Assembly: GCA_018697195.1 (NCBI GenBank)
Contig: CM031878.1
Location: forward strand, 70,061,816 to 70,125,815
Source: Certhia americana
Lineage: Eukaryota; Chordata; Aves; Passeriformes; Certhiidae
Length of the DNA: 64,000 nucleotides
Reading direction: 5' to 3'
The notes under the pieces are model-generated. The model searched no databases. It was not told the DNA's origin and saw only the letters and a list, made by a program, of their open reading frames with translations. A program made the position numbers and the translations under genes. The number at the start of each line of letters is the position of its first letter. The first letter of the stretch is position 1. Below are positions 25,382 to 36,264 of the stretch, piece after piece.

Positions 25382-25413
25382 ACATTCAGTAAAGAACTTA
25401 CTTTACTGAATGT
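25382..25413. repeat. Perfect inverted repeat (13-bp stem, 6-base loop)
   Basis: ACATTCAGTAAAG, loop AACTTA, then CTTTACTGAATGT is a perfect palindromic hairpin. It lies 269 bases beyond exon 11 on the upstream side of the gene's direction of reading into intron 11. No terminator function applies in this eukaryotic context; it may be a fossil of a small transposon or a structured intron segment. Confidence 0.85.
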
Positions 25414-25680
25414 GACAAAAATGCGCAATAGACTTTAAGTACAGAAATAGGAATACTCAATACCAATATTGCAATTAAAGATTTTTTTCTTGGTAAGAAA
25501 ACAGATAGCTTTCATAGAAAATTGAAATTATTCTTGTGTAACTACTACCATGGGTCTTTGCACTCTCTCTGAAGAGCAGTATCATTAATCATTTATCATT
25601 AATATAATTTCTTTTTGTAAAAAGGCACAGATTTTAAGCTGAAGAATACTAGAATAATGGATTTTGAAATGTGCACTCAC

Positions 25681-25818
25681 CAGTACAATCCCCATTTGCA
25701 TCCTGCTTATATCCCATGTTGCACTCACATCTGTAACTAGAGGGGGTTGGTATACAACGTCCATTCAAACAAAGGTTGGGATTGTGCTTGCAGTTGTCTA
25801 TTGTCTGATTGAGTATTG
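25681..25818 (-). CDS. FBN2: FBN2 exon 11: EGF-like domain 4
   Basis: This 138-base exon encodes [20 protein letters not shown] followed by [19 protein letters not shown] and ANGDCT. It is a six-cysteine EGF module lacking the usual calcium-binding D-x-D-E opening. N-Q-T is an N-glycosylation sequon, also present in human FBN2 as recalled. The acceptor is ATTAG before CAATACTC; the donor is GTGAGTG. A 6.4 kb intron follows. Confidence 0.95.
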
Positions 25819-26627
25819 CTAATATAAAAAATCAAGAAAGAGATTTTTCAAATGGAAATAAATATGAATATTATACTTGGCTTCAGAAAGGATGTTATCA
25901 GGTGCACAAGCACATGAAAAAACTTTTTTCAAAGCATTATCTGTTGACCTGACTATAAACTAACAACAGCAAATAGCTCTTGCAAATAAAATCTCATTAG
26001 ACAAACATTTTTAAATATGATTTACCATTTCTGTCTATAGCCTGATGAGCCTGTCAATGAACTCATGGATAAACCATGATTTGTGTAAAAGTCAAAGCAG
26101 TTTTTGGTGTGCCTGTCTTAATAATACTTCTAAAATTTTATGATCTCTATGGTTGTGATCCCAGAGATGTGTTTACACATGTCATAAGCAATGTTTACAT
26201 CCATGAGACTTCTGCCAGGAAATTACTCACCTAGGGCTTTCAGCCAAGGCAGGGTTTCTGCAGGCTAAGTAGGTTTTATAGTTGGATGAGAAAACTCAGA
26301 AGACATTTTATTTTAAACCCTGTTTTTTTAAAAACACTTGGAAATCTGGAGTTTTATTAGTGCTGACAAAGACACCTCAACAGGAATGCAGGCTCAGGGA
26401 CTCGCTAACTGAAGTCAAGCAAAAACTTCTACCTTTGAACTCTTGCTGAAAAACGGGCTCCTGAACATCCTGATGTATCAGCTGAGGTGTTTAAAATGTT
26501 TTTGAATAGCAAAGTCATTTTTAAGTGTTAAGAACACCATATCATATGACTGAGCAGTCAAAATAAAGGAGAAACAGAAGGAATAGTGAAAAAAAAGTGA
26601 GAAACAAGTCAGAACGCAATCACTTAC
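25819..26627 (-). other. FBN2: FBN2 intron 10 (809 bases)
   Basis: Separates the glycine-rich exon from EGF4. Nothing else recognised. Confidence 0.8.
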
Positions 26628-26861
26628 TCAGCCCAGTAATGATCAGGCCACTTCCAGTGGGACTGTGACCACCTGCTTCTGCCCTTGTTCCGCCCACAGC
26701 GGGGGAGAATCCGTTACTTCCTGGGATGGGGATGAACCCTCGTCCTCTTGGTCCGAAGCCATTCCCATTGCCCCCTGGAAGGAACCCATTCCCTCCTGCT
26801 CCACCGCGCCGGGAGCCGCCTCGGGCAGGGGCACTGTCCACACACAGCCTGCGGTGGTCAT
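26628..26861 (-). CDS. FBN2: FBN2 exon 10: end of TB1 and glycine-rich region
   Basis: This 234-base exon starts [16 protein letters not shown] with the last TB1 cysteine and then runs into a glycine-rich linker containing [31 protein letters not shown] and, at the end, LIITGL. The NGNG and FIPIPG islands and the IITGL ending identify the Gly-rich region of fibrillin-2; fibrillin-1 has a proline-rich segment here. The linker is thought to be flexible and is the main difference between the isoforms. Several arginines (SRRGG, GPRGRGF) are not in the human sequence I recall. The acceptor is GTGACAG and the donor GTAAGTG. The exon is GC-richer than its surroundings. Confidence 0.95.
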
Positions 26862-27624
26862 CTGTCACACAGGGGGCACAGAGAAGCACAGACTAGGTCA
26901 GCCTCTCACAGGCAGCTCAAAAGAAAGGCACAGCTCTCCCTGTGTGCTACCAGAACCAGGATGGAAATTCCTGGTTCATTTCCCTGATGTCGCATGTTCT
27001 CCCCACTACCCCGAACCTCCCTTGTTTGTGGCAGGTGTTGCTTGAAGGAAGGACACTAGAAATAATAAAAAGGAATGCTGTAATTTTAGAATATTTGTTC
27101 AACTATTTGTTGAAACCATCTTGTTAATGTGTTGACAGCAGCACTGTAACTCCCTGGTTTATCTGAGGTGTTGATAAAGAAAATACCTTTCATTAAGGAT
27201 GTGCACTATTCCTCTCTGACCAGAACTGAAAAAACAACTTAAAAATTGGTGCATTCTAGTTCAAAGTAACCCAATGGAATGCAATGGAACAAGAGAGCAG
27301 CTGTTTCTTTAAATCAAAATTAACTATGAACCCTAGGAGTTTTTTCCTCTTTGAGCCTGACCACAAAATCTTTCCCATTTCCCAAAAACTACTTCCAAAG
27401 TCAACAAAAGGACATTAAAGCAACAAGTGCCAAACAACTGTTGACTAAAAAGAAAAATGGTTAACAGATGGTAATATCAATATTAAAAACATGGAAATGA
27501 ATAATAATTCAATCTATGACCTTCTTTTTTTCTGTTTAACCTACATTTTAAAACAGTTTAAAACACCCCAGTGACGAACAGCAAGAAGGAAAAAACAAAC
27601 CAGCCAAACCAACAGGGCACTCAC
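26862..27624 (-). other. FBN2: FBN2 intron 9 (763 bases)
   Basis: Splits the TB1 module between its seventh and eighth cysteines. Nothing else recognised. Confidence 0.8.
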
Positions 27625-27777
27625 CAGATCCTCTGACAGGACACACCTCTGGGACAGAGCCACTGGCCCAGCAGTGGCCAGACTCACAGCAGCACTGCCT
27701 TCTGGTGAACCTCCCGGGCAGCTCCTGTGCACAGCGGCCACTCGCAGTGCTGGAGAAACAGCTGCTGGCTCTCTGAT
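27625..27777 (-). CDS. FBN2: FBN2 exon 9: TB domain 1 (TGF-beta-binding-protein-like)
   Basis: This 153-base exon encodes [20 protein letters not shown], then [19 protein letters not shown] and [12 protein letters not shown]. Seven cysteines lie here, including the CCC triplet diagnostic of TB (8-Cys) modules; the eighth is the RRLC cysteine at the start of exon 10. The acceptor is GTCAG before ATCAGAG and the donor GTGAGTG. Relative to human as recalled, the stretch after CCCE is more divergent than neighbouring domains. Confidence 0.95.
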
Positions 27778-29831
27778 CTGACAGTCAAGTTAAAAACAAA
27801 AACCCATTTTTAACCTATTTAGTTAAAAATAAAAATTATTTTAGTGACATTGATGCTGTTTTGGTTTTACCCTCATTTTTTTCCTATATTTTCTGTATCC
27901 TCTACACATATACTTGTAGCTTTGTAGCCTTATCTTGTAGCTTAGTTTCAACACTTTCCTAGGCAGAAAGACAAAATAAATTCTAGGATCTCTGTGCTAT
28001 CTTGGTTCTCCTTAGAAACCAAGACTGAAACCAGCTTTCCAAGACACACTTTCTGTAAACAGGGCCTGGATGTCATCCTACTGGGGGAGACTCCAGAAGG
28101 TACTAGAACTGAGGAATTACTTCATCAGTAGGGTTACATGGCAGTTACATGTTACAAGTTACATGGCAGACACATCTTCAGCCTTTTCTACCTGATGAAT
28201 TTGAGCATCCTCATACAAAGGTACCATTTTATCACCCTAATTGTGTCTGACTCATATTTTTAGGGCCAGAGAAAAAGGCATCAATGTGAGTTCTCAAAGC
28301 TACCTTCCCTTGTTCACCTGAGGTAAGGTTGAAAATGCTTTACAAGTTGTATTAAAAAAAACCAAACCCAACCAAACAAACCAACATCCAAACTGCACCC
28401 AATAATTATCTGACCCATGTATTTCACGCTGGATTTACTGCAGGATCACACAGGTGCAGTAACATTAGCTTTACACTATTCCACCATGCAATCCTGAAGT
28501 CTACTGAATCCAACAGGAAATACGTATGATACAAAATAGACAAAGCAATAAGAACAAAAATTAGACACTTTTATATATGCAAAAACCCTACTATGACAAA
28601 ATGTCATGTGAAAACTACTTTCCTTCAAAGGCAAATGATCTTCTACTGTCACAGTCCTGAATGCTGACTGAAAGTAAAGCTCAATTAATTTCAAAGATAT
28701 GTGCAAAACTGGTGCAAATTGCAGTAACTGAGCAGATCCTGATGTTTTTTTTGAAAGCAAATATTCATCTTAAACTACGAAAAAAACCCCTTTTTATTAA
28801 GGTTTATATTCTTCACTTTTCTCCTCAGTGAATGAGAAATTACACTTCTAGAGTATATGAATTATACTCCAATATGACAAAGCACAAGAACTTTCAGACA
28901 TATTTTCTTTGTAACATAAAGACCTGCCCTTTGCAGATTAGGACATGTGATTTTTCTGTAGCAGTCAGGTTTTGGGAGCTGACTTTAAAAATCAAATTGT
29001 AAAACATTCCAAAATCCACAGAAATTTTGACCATATAGGATATCACAGGTTTTCAGTACTCCTGAGTTTAGTAACAATGTATTTGAAGCTGGCACTCCTC
29101 AGATGAACCTGAATAACAGAAGGTGGTTACACTGTTTAAAAAAAAAAATATTAGTTTAAATTACTTGCAGGTCTTGTACTGCTACTCGCTTACATCATTT
29201 ATCTGCAAATCAGAAACCCCTTCAGAATTCCTATCTTTTCCCCAATACGAGAACAAATAGCTTTGAGGTATCTGAAATAAGAAGACCCACATGACATCTA
29301 GAAAATGCATTACTGTTAGCAATTGTTAAGGTTTTTTACGTGTGGTGTGCAGTGTGAAATTAATTAATTGATCAGAATAGTTTAAATCACATACTTGACA
29401 CATGTACCTATATATAAGAAATCAACACATGGCAAAATAAGCAAAATAGGTTTTTATAATGTACAGACAGCTATTAAATAAATTGTCCTGTAAAATGTGC
29501 AATCTATTGAAATCCAACATTTAGTGTGATGCATTATCTGTTTCTGACAAATTAGTCACAATTAAGCACATCAGTGTATACTACTTAATGCCCTTTGAGT
29601 TTATTTTTGTGCCTTATGTTGACCACTAAAAGTCAAATTAACCTGTGTGAGATGGGATTTGAAGCACCAAGAGATGTATGTTTGCTCCTTTAAAACCAAA
29701 ATGAGTTTAACTTTTGGGCTCATCAGATGCAGATTTGATAAACAAATATAATTAACAATTCCTATGTTTGCCTGGACAAGAGAGTGAGGCCCTGGTGCAG
29801 GAGGGAAGTGATAGATGGCTGCAGCACCTAC
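27778..29831 (-). other. FBN2: FBN2 intron 8 (2.1 kb)
   Basis: AT-rich intron. A 12-base direct repeat occurs near 28133 and 28158. Nothing else recognised. Confidence 0.8.
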
Positions 29832-29957
29832 CAGGAATGCAGGATCCATCCACAGATGTGACAAAACCCCATGGGCAGATGCAGAAATAACTCCCCACAG
29901 TGTTGGAGCAAATGCCACCCTCACAAATCCCTGGGATGATACTGCATTCATCAATAT
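29832..29957 (-). CDS. FBN2: FBN2 exon 8: cbEGF-like domain 2, last cysteine shifted by one codon
   Basis: This 126-base exon encodes [32 protein letters not shown] and [10 protein letters not shown]. The calcium-binding and hydroxylation motifs are intact and all six cysteines are present. The family sequence I recall ends DGSRCI before the next exon; here it reads DGSCIP, so the sixth cysteine lies one residue earlier while exon length is unchanged. The acceptor is AATAG before ATATTGATG and the donor GTAGGTG. Real substitution or sequence error cannot be told apart here. Confidence 0.94.
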
Positions 29958-31610
29958 CTATTCAAAAGGGAAAGGACATAGGATAATTAGCAGGGCACTT
30001 GTACTTACTGCAATTAAAAAGAGAGAAAGAGAGCTTTTCTGAAATGAAGTTGTTACTCAACTCTGAATAAAATATTGCTGGTTCTTGCTTACTGAAAATA
30101 GCTTTGTTTGCCACCTGTTGAAGGTTTTCCTTATACATATACTGGGTGCTTAACACTTCAAGCCACAGAGTAGATGAGAGCAGGCTGAGATTTCCTCCTC
30201 CTGAATGACTCAGTGTCACTTCTGAGAAGCACAGAACAGCTACAATGGAATGCCAAAACACACATCCTGCTTTCAGGCTAAAGGGAGAAGGATGGCACAG
30301 CAGCCAGCCAGGACAACTCTGGCCTTTCTGTGACCACACAAATATTGCTCATGAGACCTGTCTGCTTTCTGCCCCCCAACATCCCAACTGTAAGAAAGAA
30401 CTTTGGCCAAGCCCTTCAAATGCAAATGAACCTTTTGGTACATTCGAATATTTCTGCTGACTGAAAGCAGTGGTCCCACCTCAACACCAAGGCAATTTTG
30501 CAATATTTGCTTAAATATGTATAAAGTGAAATGTTACCACACTGATAAATGAGCTTCTGGGTGTAACAAGGGGCTGCCAAACTCCAAACCAGTGGTCCAA
30601 CAGTGCAAAGCTCATCAGAGCAGTGACTAGGGGAGTTTACAGCTGGCAAGTGAAAGGCAGATGAAGGAAGTTTTTCACCACCTCTGCAAAGCTGTAGAAC
30701 ACGGACCATCTTTCCCAACTGGCTACTTGCATGGGAGTTTAACCCTGTCTAGGGCTCTAGGGCTCTTTTCCAAGAATGACAGGAAGGTAAGAAAACACCT
30801 TCCCAAAATCTAGGAGTGGAAGGAAGACTACACAGTCTTCTGCATGCAGACAGAAAAACAATCAACATGAAGAACCCTAGTGGAAGAATTATTTATTTAA
30901 CTTACTGGAGCACTAACAAGTAATTGGATTTTTTGTTTCACTGTTTTTTGAGCCAAATTTCTGTGTCTCCTACCCCCTCCATGATTCTTGCATGTGCAAT
31001 TATTTCAAAATATTGTTGACTGGAAATTCTAAGACTTCACCTCAGGAAGGGCTATTTTTAGTGAGGCTGATTGAAAAAGTTACTCATTTTCTTCCCTTCC
31101 CCCCTCCAAAATACATAAACGAATGGTCTCAGGGAAAATGCTCCAAAGACAAGTAAGAGGAGATGCTATGTTAAGGGTGAAGAAGACTGGTGGCATGAAT
31201 GGCTCCAGTGCTGCACACAGGATGGGACAGCCAATCTCAACATGAGAAACAATTTAAATGTGCGACAAAAATTTTACAGATTCATTACCCAGAGAGTTTC
31301 TGCCAAAAAGACCCAGTCTGGCTACCAGGACTTCAGAATTCATGGCTTTTACTGCTAGGAAAAACAGGGTTTTATAAATAACTGAGTTACAAGTACCAGA
31401 AATGGGGCTCTCAAGTGCTGAATTCTGGGAAGGGCTTCTTTGAAAATAGTTTTAGTCTAGAAAAATGTATTCAAAAGTAGTAATGCATGGTAGGACCAAG
31501 GCTGAATAGCATACAGTCTAATGAAATTATACATTGAAGCAGGAAAATCTGAAATAGAACTATTTCTTTTAAGGGATTCTTTCAATTTCTTTTCCATTCT
31601 TTTGGTGCCA

Positions 31611-31645
31611 CTTTTTTTTTTTTTTAATTTTTTTTTTTTTATTTA
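31611..31645 (+). repeat. Poly(T) tract
   Basis: Two T runs separated by AA; seen from the minus strand it is a poly(A). No retrogene body recognised beside it. Confidence 0.85.
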
Positions 31646-32211
31646 AGGACCTAGTCTGTTTCATATAGGCTTAACCTTTTGATATCAACAGTATATAGTA
31701 ATGTATTTTTTTTGAAAATCAACAGAAGCATCCTACCTCTTAGAATACCTTAAATTGTAAAGGTTGTAATAAATAACTACATCTATTTAATGAGTATGAT
31801 ATATTTGTTATTTGAGAAGAGTAAATAGAACACATTTATTAGATCCCTGGAACAGAATAAGCAATATTCCACCCCCTTTGTAAAACAGCAAGCATAACTT
31901 AAAGTTTCTCTCTCTTCTCAGTTTCTCTGCATTTAATTCATCTCTGAATAACCCTAAGATGTAAGTTCCATTAATTTTGGGAAATAATAACATCCTAAAA
32001 ATGAACAGCATTTCATTACTAAAAAGACAGTGAAAACTCAGTATATTGTAGAACAAAGCTTTTAGGCAAGAGAAAAAGTGAAGGGTTTGGGGTTTTCTTT
32101 TGTTTAGCTAAGACATGACATTGCTGCACTGGATATATGGAATTTGGTACACTCCCTGTAATGACCTTTCACAAATTTTTTCAATTATTGTGCTACAAAA
32201 AACACAAAATG

Positions 32212-32299
32212 CACAAAAGCACATTCCTACTTACTCTAACAAGTAAGAGTAACTTACTCAAAAATCACAAAAAGCACATTCCTACTTCCTCTAACAAGT
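32212..32299 (+). repeat. Two-copy tandem duplication (unit about 54 bases)
   Basis: A 33-34 base core with GCACATTCCTACTT and CTCTAACAAGT occurs at 32212-32244 and 32266-32299, differing by one extra A and one substitution. Confidence 0.85.
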
Positions 32300-32711
32300 G
32301 CTGTTGCTTCCAGAAAGAACAACAGGAGGAAAAACCTGACCCTAACCCACAAAATACATCTGGATGCTCAGGGGCAGAGGGTATACAGGAGTTCTCAAAT
32401 CTCTCCTCTTTAAATAGGAGAATTGCTGTTATAGCAAAGAAGGTCTGAATAATTATTGCAAGATTCCAGTCTCTGAATGCTGGAGCCTTGACTATTACTG
32501 ACTCCAACTTGGATTCTACCCTTCGTAGTCAGTAGAAACAAACATTTCATTTGCTTTTCCATATCTAAAAGAGGGAAAGGAGTGAGCAGAACACTCCTTA
32601 CCACATCATTTCTGCACAATATTTGTATATACAAGAAAACCTCATTAAAATAAGGCAGTTTCTATTAAATAATTGCTCTGTACACAGGTTCTGTTAATTT
32701 ATAGGACCCAT

Positions 32712-32789
32712 CAAAACTGCCACATTTGCTTTCTAGTGACTCTGTAGTCACTAGTCCAAAAATATCTACCTGAACTAGAATACATCCTT
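32712..32789 (+). repeat. Dispersed direct repeat, copy 1
   Basis: About 78 bases starting AAAACTGCCACATTTGCTTT and including AGTCACTAGTCCAAAAATAT recur 2.1 kb downstream at 34823-34893. The copies differ by a 5-base indel (TAGTG) and a few substitutions. Family unknown. Confidence 0.85.
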
Positions 32790-32825
32790 CCAAATGGCCT
32801 AGACCACATCCACAGACACACACGC

Positions 32826-32841
32826 ATATATATATATATAA
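32826..32841 (+). repeat. (AT)n dinucleotide run
   Basis: Eight AT units preceded by a short CA-rich stretch; a small potential microsatellite. Confidence 0.85.
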
Positions 32842-33771
32842 TGTAACTTCATTCAAATTACCAGTCCTACTAACTGCAAGTGCAATTGTTGGAAGGACTG
32901 GCTGTATTTTTTTCTATAAATTTAACCCTGAGAGATTATGAACACTTAATTAAGAATACAAGTAAAAAAGCCAGAATAGAGCCATGGCTTATCTTTCATT
33001 CCCTCTTCATCATTAGAGTAATATAATTATCCTGGTATAATTTTGGCATTACCACCTAGGCTGTGAAGCTTCACAAGATCTTTCTTACCCAGAAAAGATA
33101 TACAAACTGTGAGGAGAGGGCTGTTTTGCGTAATTTGCCTAATTCCTTGTGGAGAATTATCTCACTAGGGAAGCTGTGTCCCTATTACCAGGGACTAATA
33201 AATATTTAACTTTTGTCACAGACACAAGGGGCAGGTGCTTAAAAGACAAAAAGCCAGAACATATGACCTATTCGCAGCAGGCTGCCAACAACAGGAAATG
33301 CAGACCTCTTGATTAGTGAACCATGAAATAACAGTAAAAAAGACAGCAGATGATGTTTCACTTCTATTATGCATGGTCCCATAAGCACCACAGCTTTTTA
33401 AGATCTATGTTAAAATACATTCAGCTTTTCCTGTGGATACTATCAAGGAGAACTGTAGAATAATGTTTTCAACAATTACAGCTTTAGATAGTTAAAACAG
33501 AATGTAAAGAATGCTCTAAGTACTGTTTTCAGAAGTACTGAAACATGTCTCTGAATACATTCTTTTAGTATCAAAAGAACCACAGTTAAGAGAATCAAAA
33601 AAACAAGTGCACTTCTAACAAAAAAGAATGGATTATAGAGATGGATAGATGGACAAGAGCTGCCTCCGAGAAACAGCCACAAACAGGTTAAGAGTCTGTG
33701 GGTAAAAACTAAGGACTACACCAATAAAGGACCTCTTGTACTAATTTGTGTAGAAAGCCAATGCAAGGAAC

Positions 33772-33884
33772 TTTTTTCTCCTCTCTCTCTCATCTCTCTC
33801 TTCCTTTGCTTTATTCCTTCCTTTTCTCTTTCTTTTCCTCCCTTCCTTCCTCCCTTCTGTCTCTTCCTCTCTTCTCTTTCACCC
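33772..33884 (+). repeat. Pyrimidine (CT) tract
   Basis: About 113 bases almost purely C and T, with CTCTCT and CCTTCCTTCC subrepeats. On the transcribed FBN2 sense strand this is a purine tract. Such tracts are microsatellite-like and can form triplex DNA. Confidence 0.9.
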
Positions 33885-34090
33885 TACTCTTTATTTCAAA
33901 TCCTACCTCCATGTGCTGATACCAGGAGGTCAGGAACATTCTACTTTGCATAGCAAATGTGTAATTTCCAAATAAAGTTTTTAGATTTCAGAGACCTTCT
34001 GACTTCTGCTGCTCCTTTTGAACCACTAACATTTACATACCTGCCTGCTACCTCCCCTTCCAAGTGCTGAGTAGAAATTAAAACTACTCA

Positions 34091-34200
34091 ACACAAAAAA
34101 AAAAAAACACCAAAAAAAGAAAAAAAAAAAAAACAAAAAAAAAAAAAAAAACCAAAAAAACCCCACACAAACCAAAAAAAACCAAACCATAGAAAACCAC
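34091..34200 (+). repeat. A-rich low-complexity block
   Basis: About 110 bases of A runs broken by AC, CC and a few G, common low-complexity sequence in bird genomes. Confidence 0.9.
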
Positions 34201-34822
34201 AAGAATTTGGAGGGCAGGACCAGAGAAAAATCCCTTTCGAATTAAAAAAAAAAAATTACTTAGATATTTCTTGCAATAACACCAGAAGCAACATTTTCAA
34301 AAAAAAGATTTTTAAACTGACTGTATTACTTAATTTTTCTGGGAATGTTGTACTGTAGGCCAATCTAAGCAAAAACTCTGAAGAGATGTTTGGCTACAAA
34401 CCATGTATTTGTTTGTAACTGAATGGTGAGTATAATGTAATTTGGTAACATAATTAAATTGCCTGCTAATCACAAGTCAAAGCCTTTAGGAACGAAGTCC
34501 TCTTACCAGCATAACTTAAATGTGAAAACACCCAATGGATGGGAAGAAGCCTGAGAGTTCTGGTTTCTTTCAAAGGCAAGAGAAAGTCACTGAAATCAGT
34601 GAAGTTTTCAGCAAAGTCTTGAGCAAACTCACAAGAACTCAGCAATTCTCCTTCACATTATTTTAAATTATAAGGAATCGCTGCTCTTAATTGCATCAAC
34701 ATGTTTACTGAGTAAATATGCTCCATGTTTATTAAACTACACTTATTAAACATGGTCTGCTTAAATCTTCATCTAAAAGAGAAGGGCATTTCCTTGGTAT
34801 TTTGCACTTACCCAGACTCACT

Positions 34823-34893
34823 AAAACTGCCATATTTGCTTTCACTCTGTAGTCACTAGTCCAAAAATATCTACCTGAACTAGAATACATCTT
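34823..34893 (+). repeat. Dispersed direct repeat, copy 2
   Basis: Second copy of the sequence at 32712-32789, lacking TAGTG. Flanks on both sides of the two copies do not match, so the shared unit is short with sharp ends. Confidence 0.85.
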
Positions 34894-35213
34894 CTATAAA
34901 ACAAAGAAAATCCGAGTAACTCAGTTACTCACACACAGAGTTTTTATCATTAATTCTGAATTTTTCAAAGACAATAAACACTGGGCTTTACCCAGAAGAA
35001 TCAGACAGAAAAAATCATCTAATGCAAAATAGAAACAGCCAAGTAGAAACATGGGGTGCTGCAAAGCAGAAACAAAATGCACAGTTCAGTAATGTTATGC
35101 CTGTCCAGATCAGATGCTACAAGTATTCAATTGTTTAATAATGTTCATTAAGACAGTGCTCTAATTCTCTGCATGATCCCTTTTTATGTATGTTTTTTTA
35201 CAGCATCTCTTAC

Positions 35214-35339
35214 CATCACATTTTTGAGTTGCCTCATTCTGTTTGTGGCCAATAGGACACTTGCACTCATATGAACCTATAGAATTAATGCAGTTTCCTC
35301 CTTGGCAGACTCCAGGGATAGCCTGGCACTCATCAACAT
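35214..35339 (-). CDS. FBN2: FBN2 exon 7: cbEGF-like domain 1
   Basis: This 126-base exon encodes [32 protein letters not shown] and [10 protein letters not shown]. The D-V-D-E-C start plus C-x-N-x(4)-Y-x-C-x-C is the calcium-binding EGF signature with the Asp/Asn beta-hydroxylation consensus. Calcium binding stiffens the rod and protects it from proteases. The acceptor is TTTGCAG and the donor GTAAGAG. Confidence 0.97.
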
Positions 35340-36200
35340 CTGCAAACACGAAAAAAGATCCAAATGTGACTACTTAAGATAAAAAAGTAACTTCCAGTAA
35401 CTTCCTGTTGCATTTCATTAAGTTCTATTTCCAAATTGTGGGGGGTTTATGTTGCTTTTTTTTTGTTCCCAGCTCTAATTTGGTTATACATAAACCATGT
35501 TGTGTTTCCGTAGGCTTTTATACAAAACTCTCTACCAGAAAATTCATCCTGGTTGGCTCCCTTAGTACCTGTAGCATGAAGTTACCATCCAGGTGTTTCA
35601 GGAGTCTTCTGGATCTGTTTGTTCCAGTTGTGTGGTGCCCCCACGTAACATCTGACAAGAACATGGAACTCTTTTTCAGGTGGATGATCAAAGACATTAT
35701 AAGGCACTGAAATTCCCCCTGAGTTGTGGATTACAGAGCTTCTTCAGTTTTTATTTGTCCTGCTGCTTGTGCTATAGATATACCCAAAGTGTTTGCGTTT
35801 GTCTTGTCTTTTTGTACTTGCCTTTGTCTTTGACTTGTCCAGACACTAGCTTTTCCAAAAGTCACTGTTTTTACACTTAAGCAAGTGTAATTTCTCATAG
35901 TCCAGGAAGAATGCAAGCAGGTTTCGGGGGTTTTCTGATAACCTTGGACTTGGGTTTAATTGCATTTGCTGAGAAGTTTGCATTTACCTCGAGTCCAGCT
36001 GATTTAGCCAACATACTACCAGGCCCACAATGCAACAGTTAGACTACATATGGAGTCTATAATGGATTAAGGACTTTATCAAAGGCATAGACTTTCTTCA
36101 TCTTTATTTTTTCATTTTTATTTTTTCCCCCTAAATAACCAGTGCTTGCTGCTTGTTTACTTGGAAATCAAACATTTCATGTCAGAAGTATTTTAAGCAG

Positions 36201-36264
36201 TGGGGAGCTGGACTGGATGCTCTCCAGGAATTCCTTCCAACCCTAATTATTCTGTGGTTCTGTG
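36201..36264 (+). mobile_element. CR1 LINE 3' end fragment
   Basis: GAGCTGGACTGGATGCTCTC, TTCCTTCCAACCCT and a final TTCTGTGGTTCTGTG are the hallmark of the avian CR1 3' end with its terminal 8-bp-type repeat. Only the last 64 bases or so are recognisable, typical of severe 5' truncation. Confidence 0.85.

Larger units (their letters stand above)
19248..25680 (-). other. FBN2: FBN2 intron 11 (6.4 kb)
   Basis: Holds an LTR at about 19972-20563, tandem duplications at 22273-22321 and 24542-24581, and a perfect 13-bp hairpin at 25382-25413. No other exon seen. Confidence 0.8.
29958..35213 (-). other. FBN2: FBN2 intron 7 (5.3 kb)
   Basis: Rich in low-complexity and duplicated sequence: a T tract (31611-31645), a short tandem duplication (32212-32299), a TA run (32826-32841), a pyrimidine tract (33772-33884), an A-rich block (34091-34200) and a dispersed 75-bp duplicate (32712-32789 and 34823-34893). 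No gene seen. Confidence 0.8.

Noticed and set aside
25382..25413. Hairpin as a transcription terminator
   Set aside because: Intrinsic terminators of this kind belong to bacteria; this is intronic vertebrate DNA.
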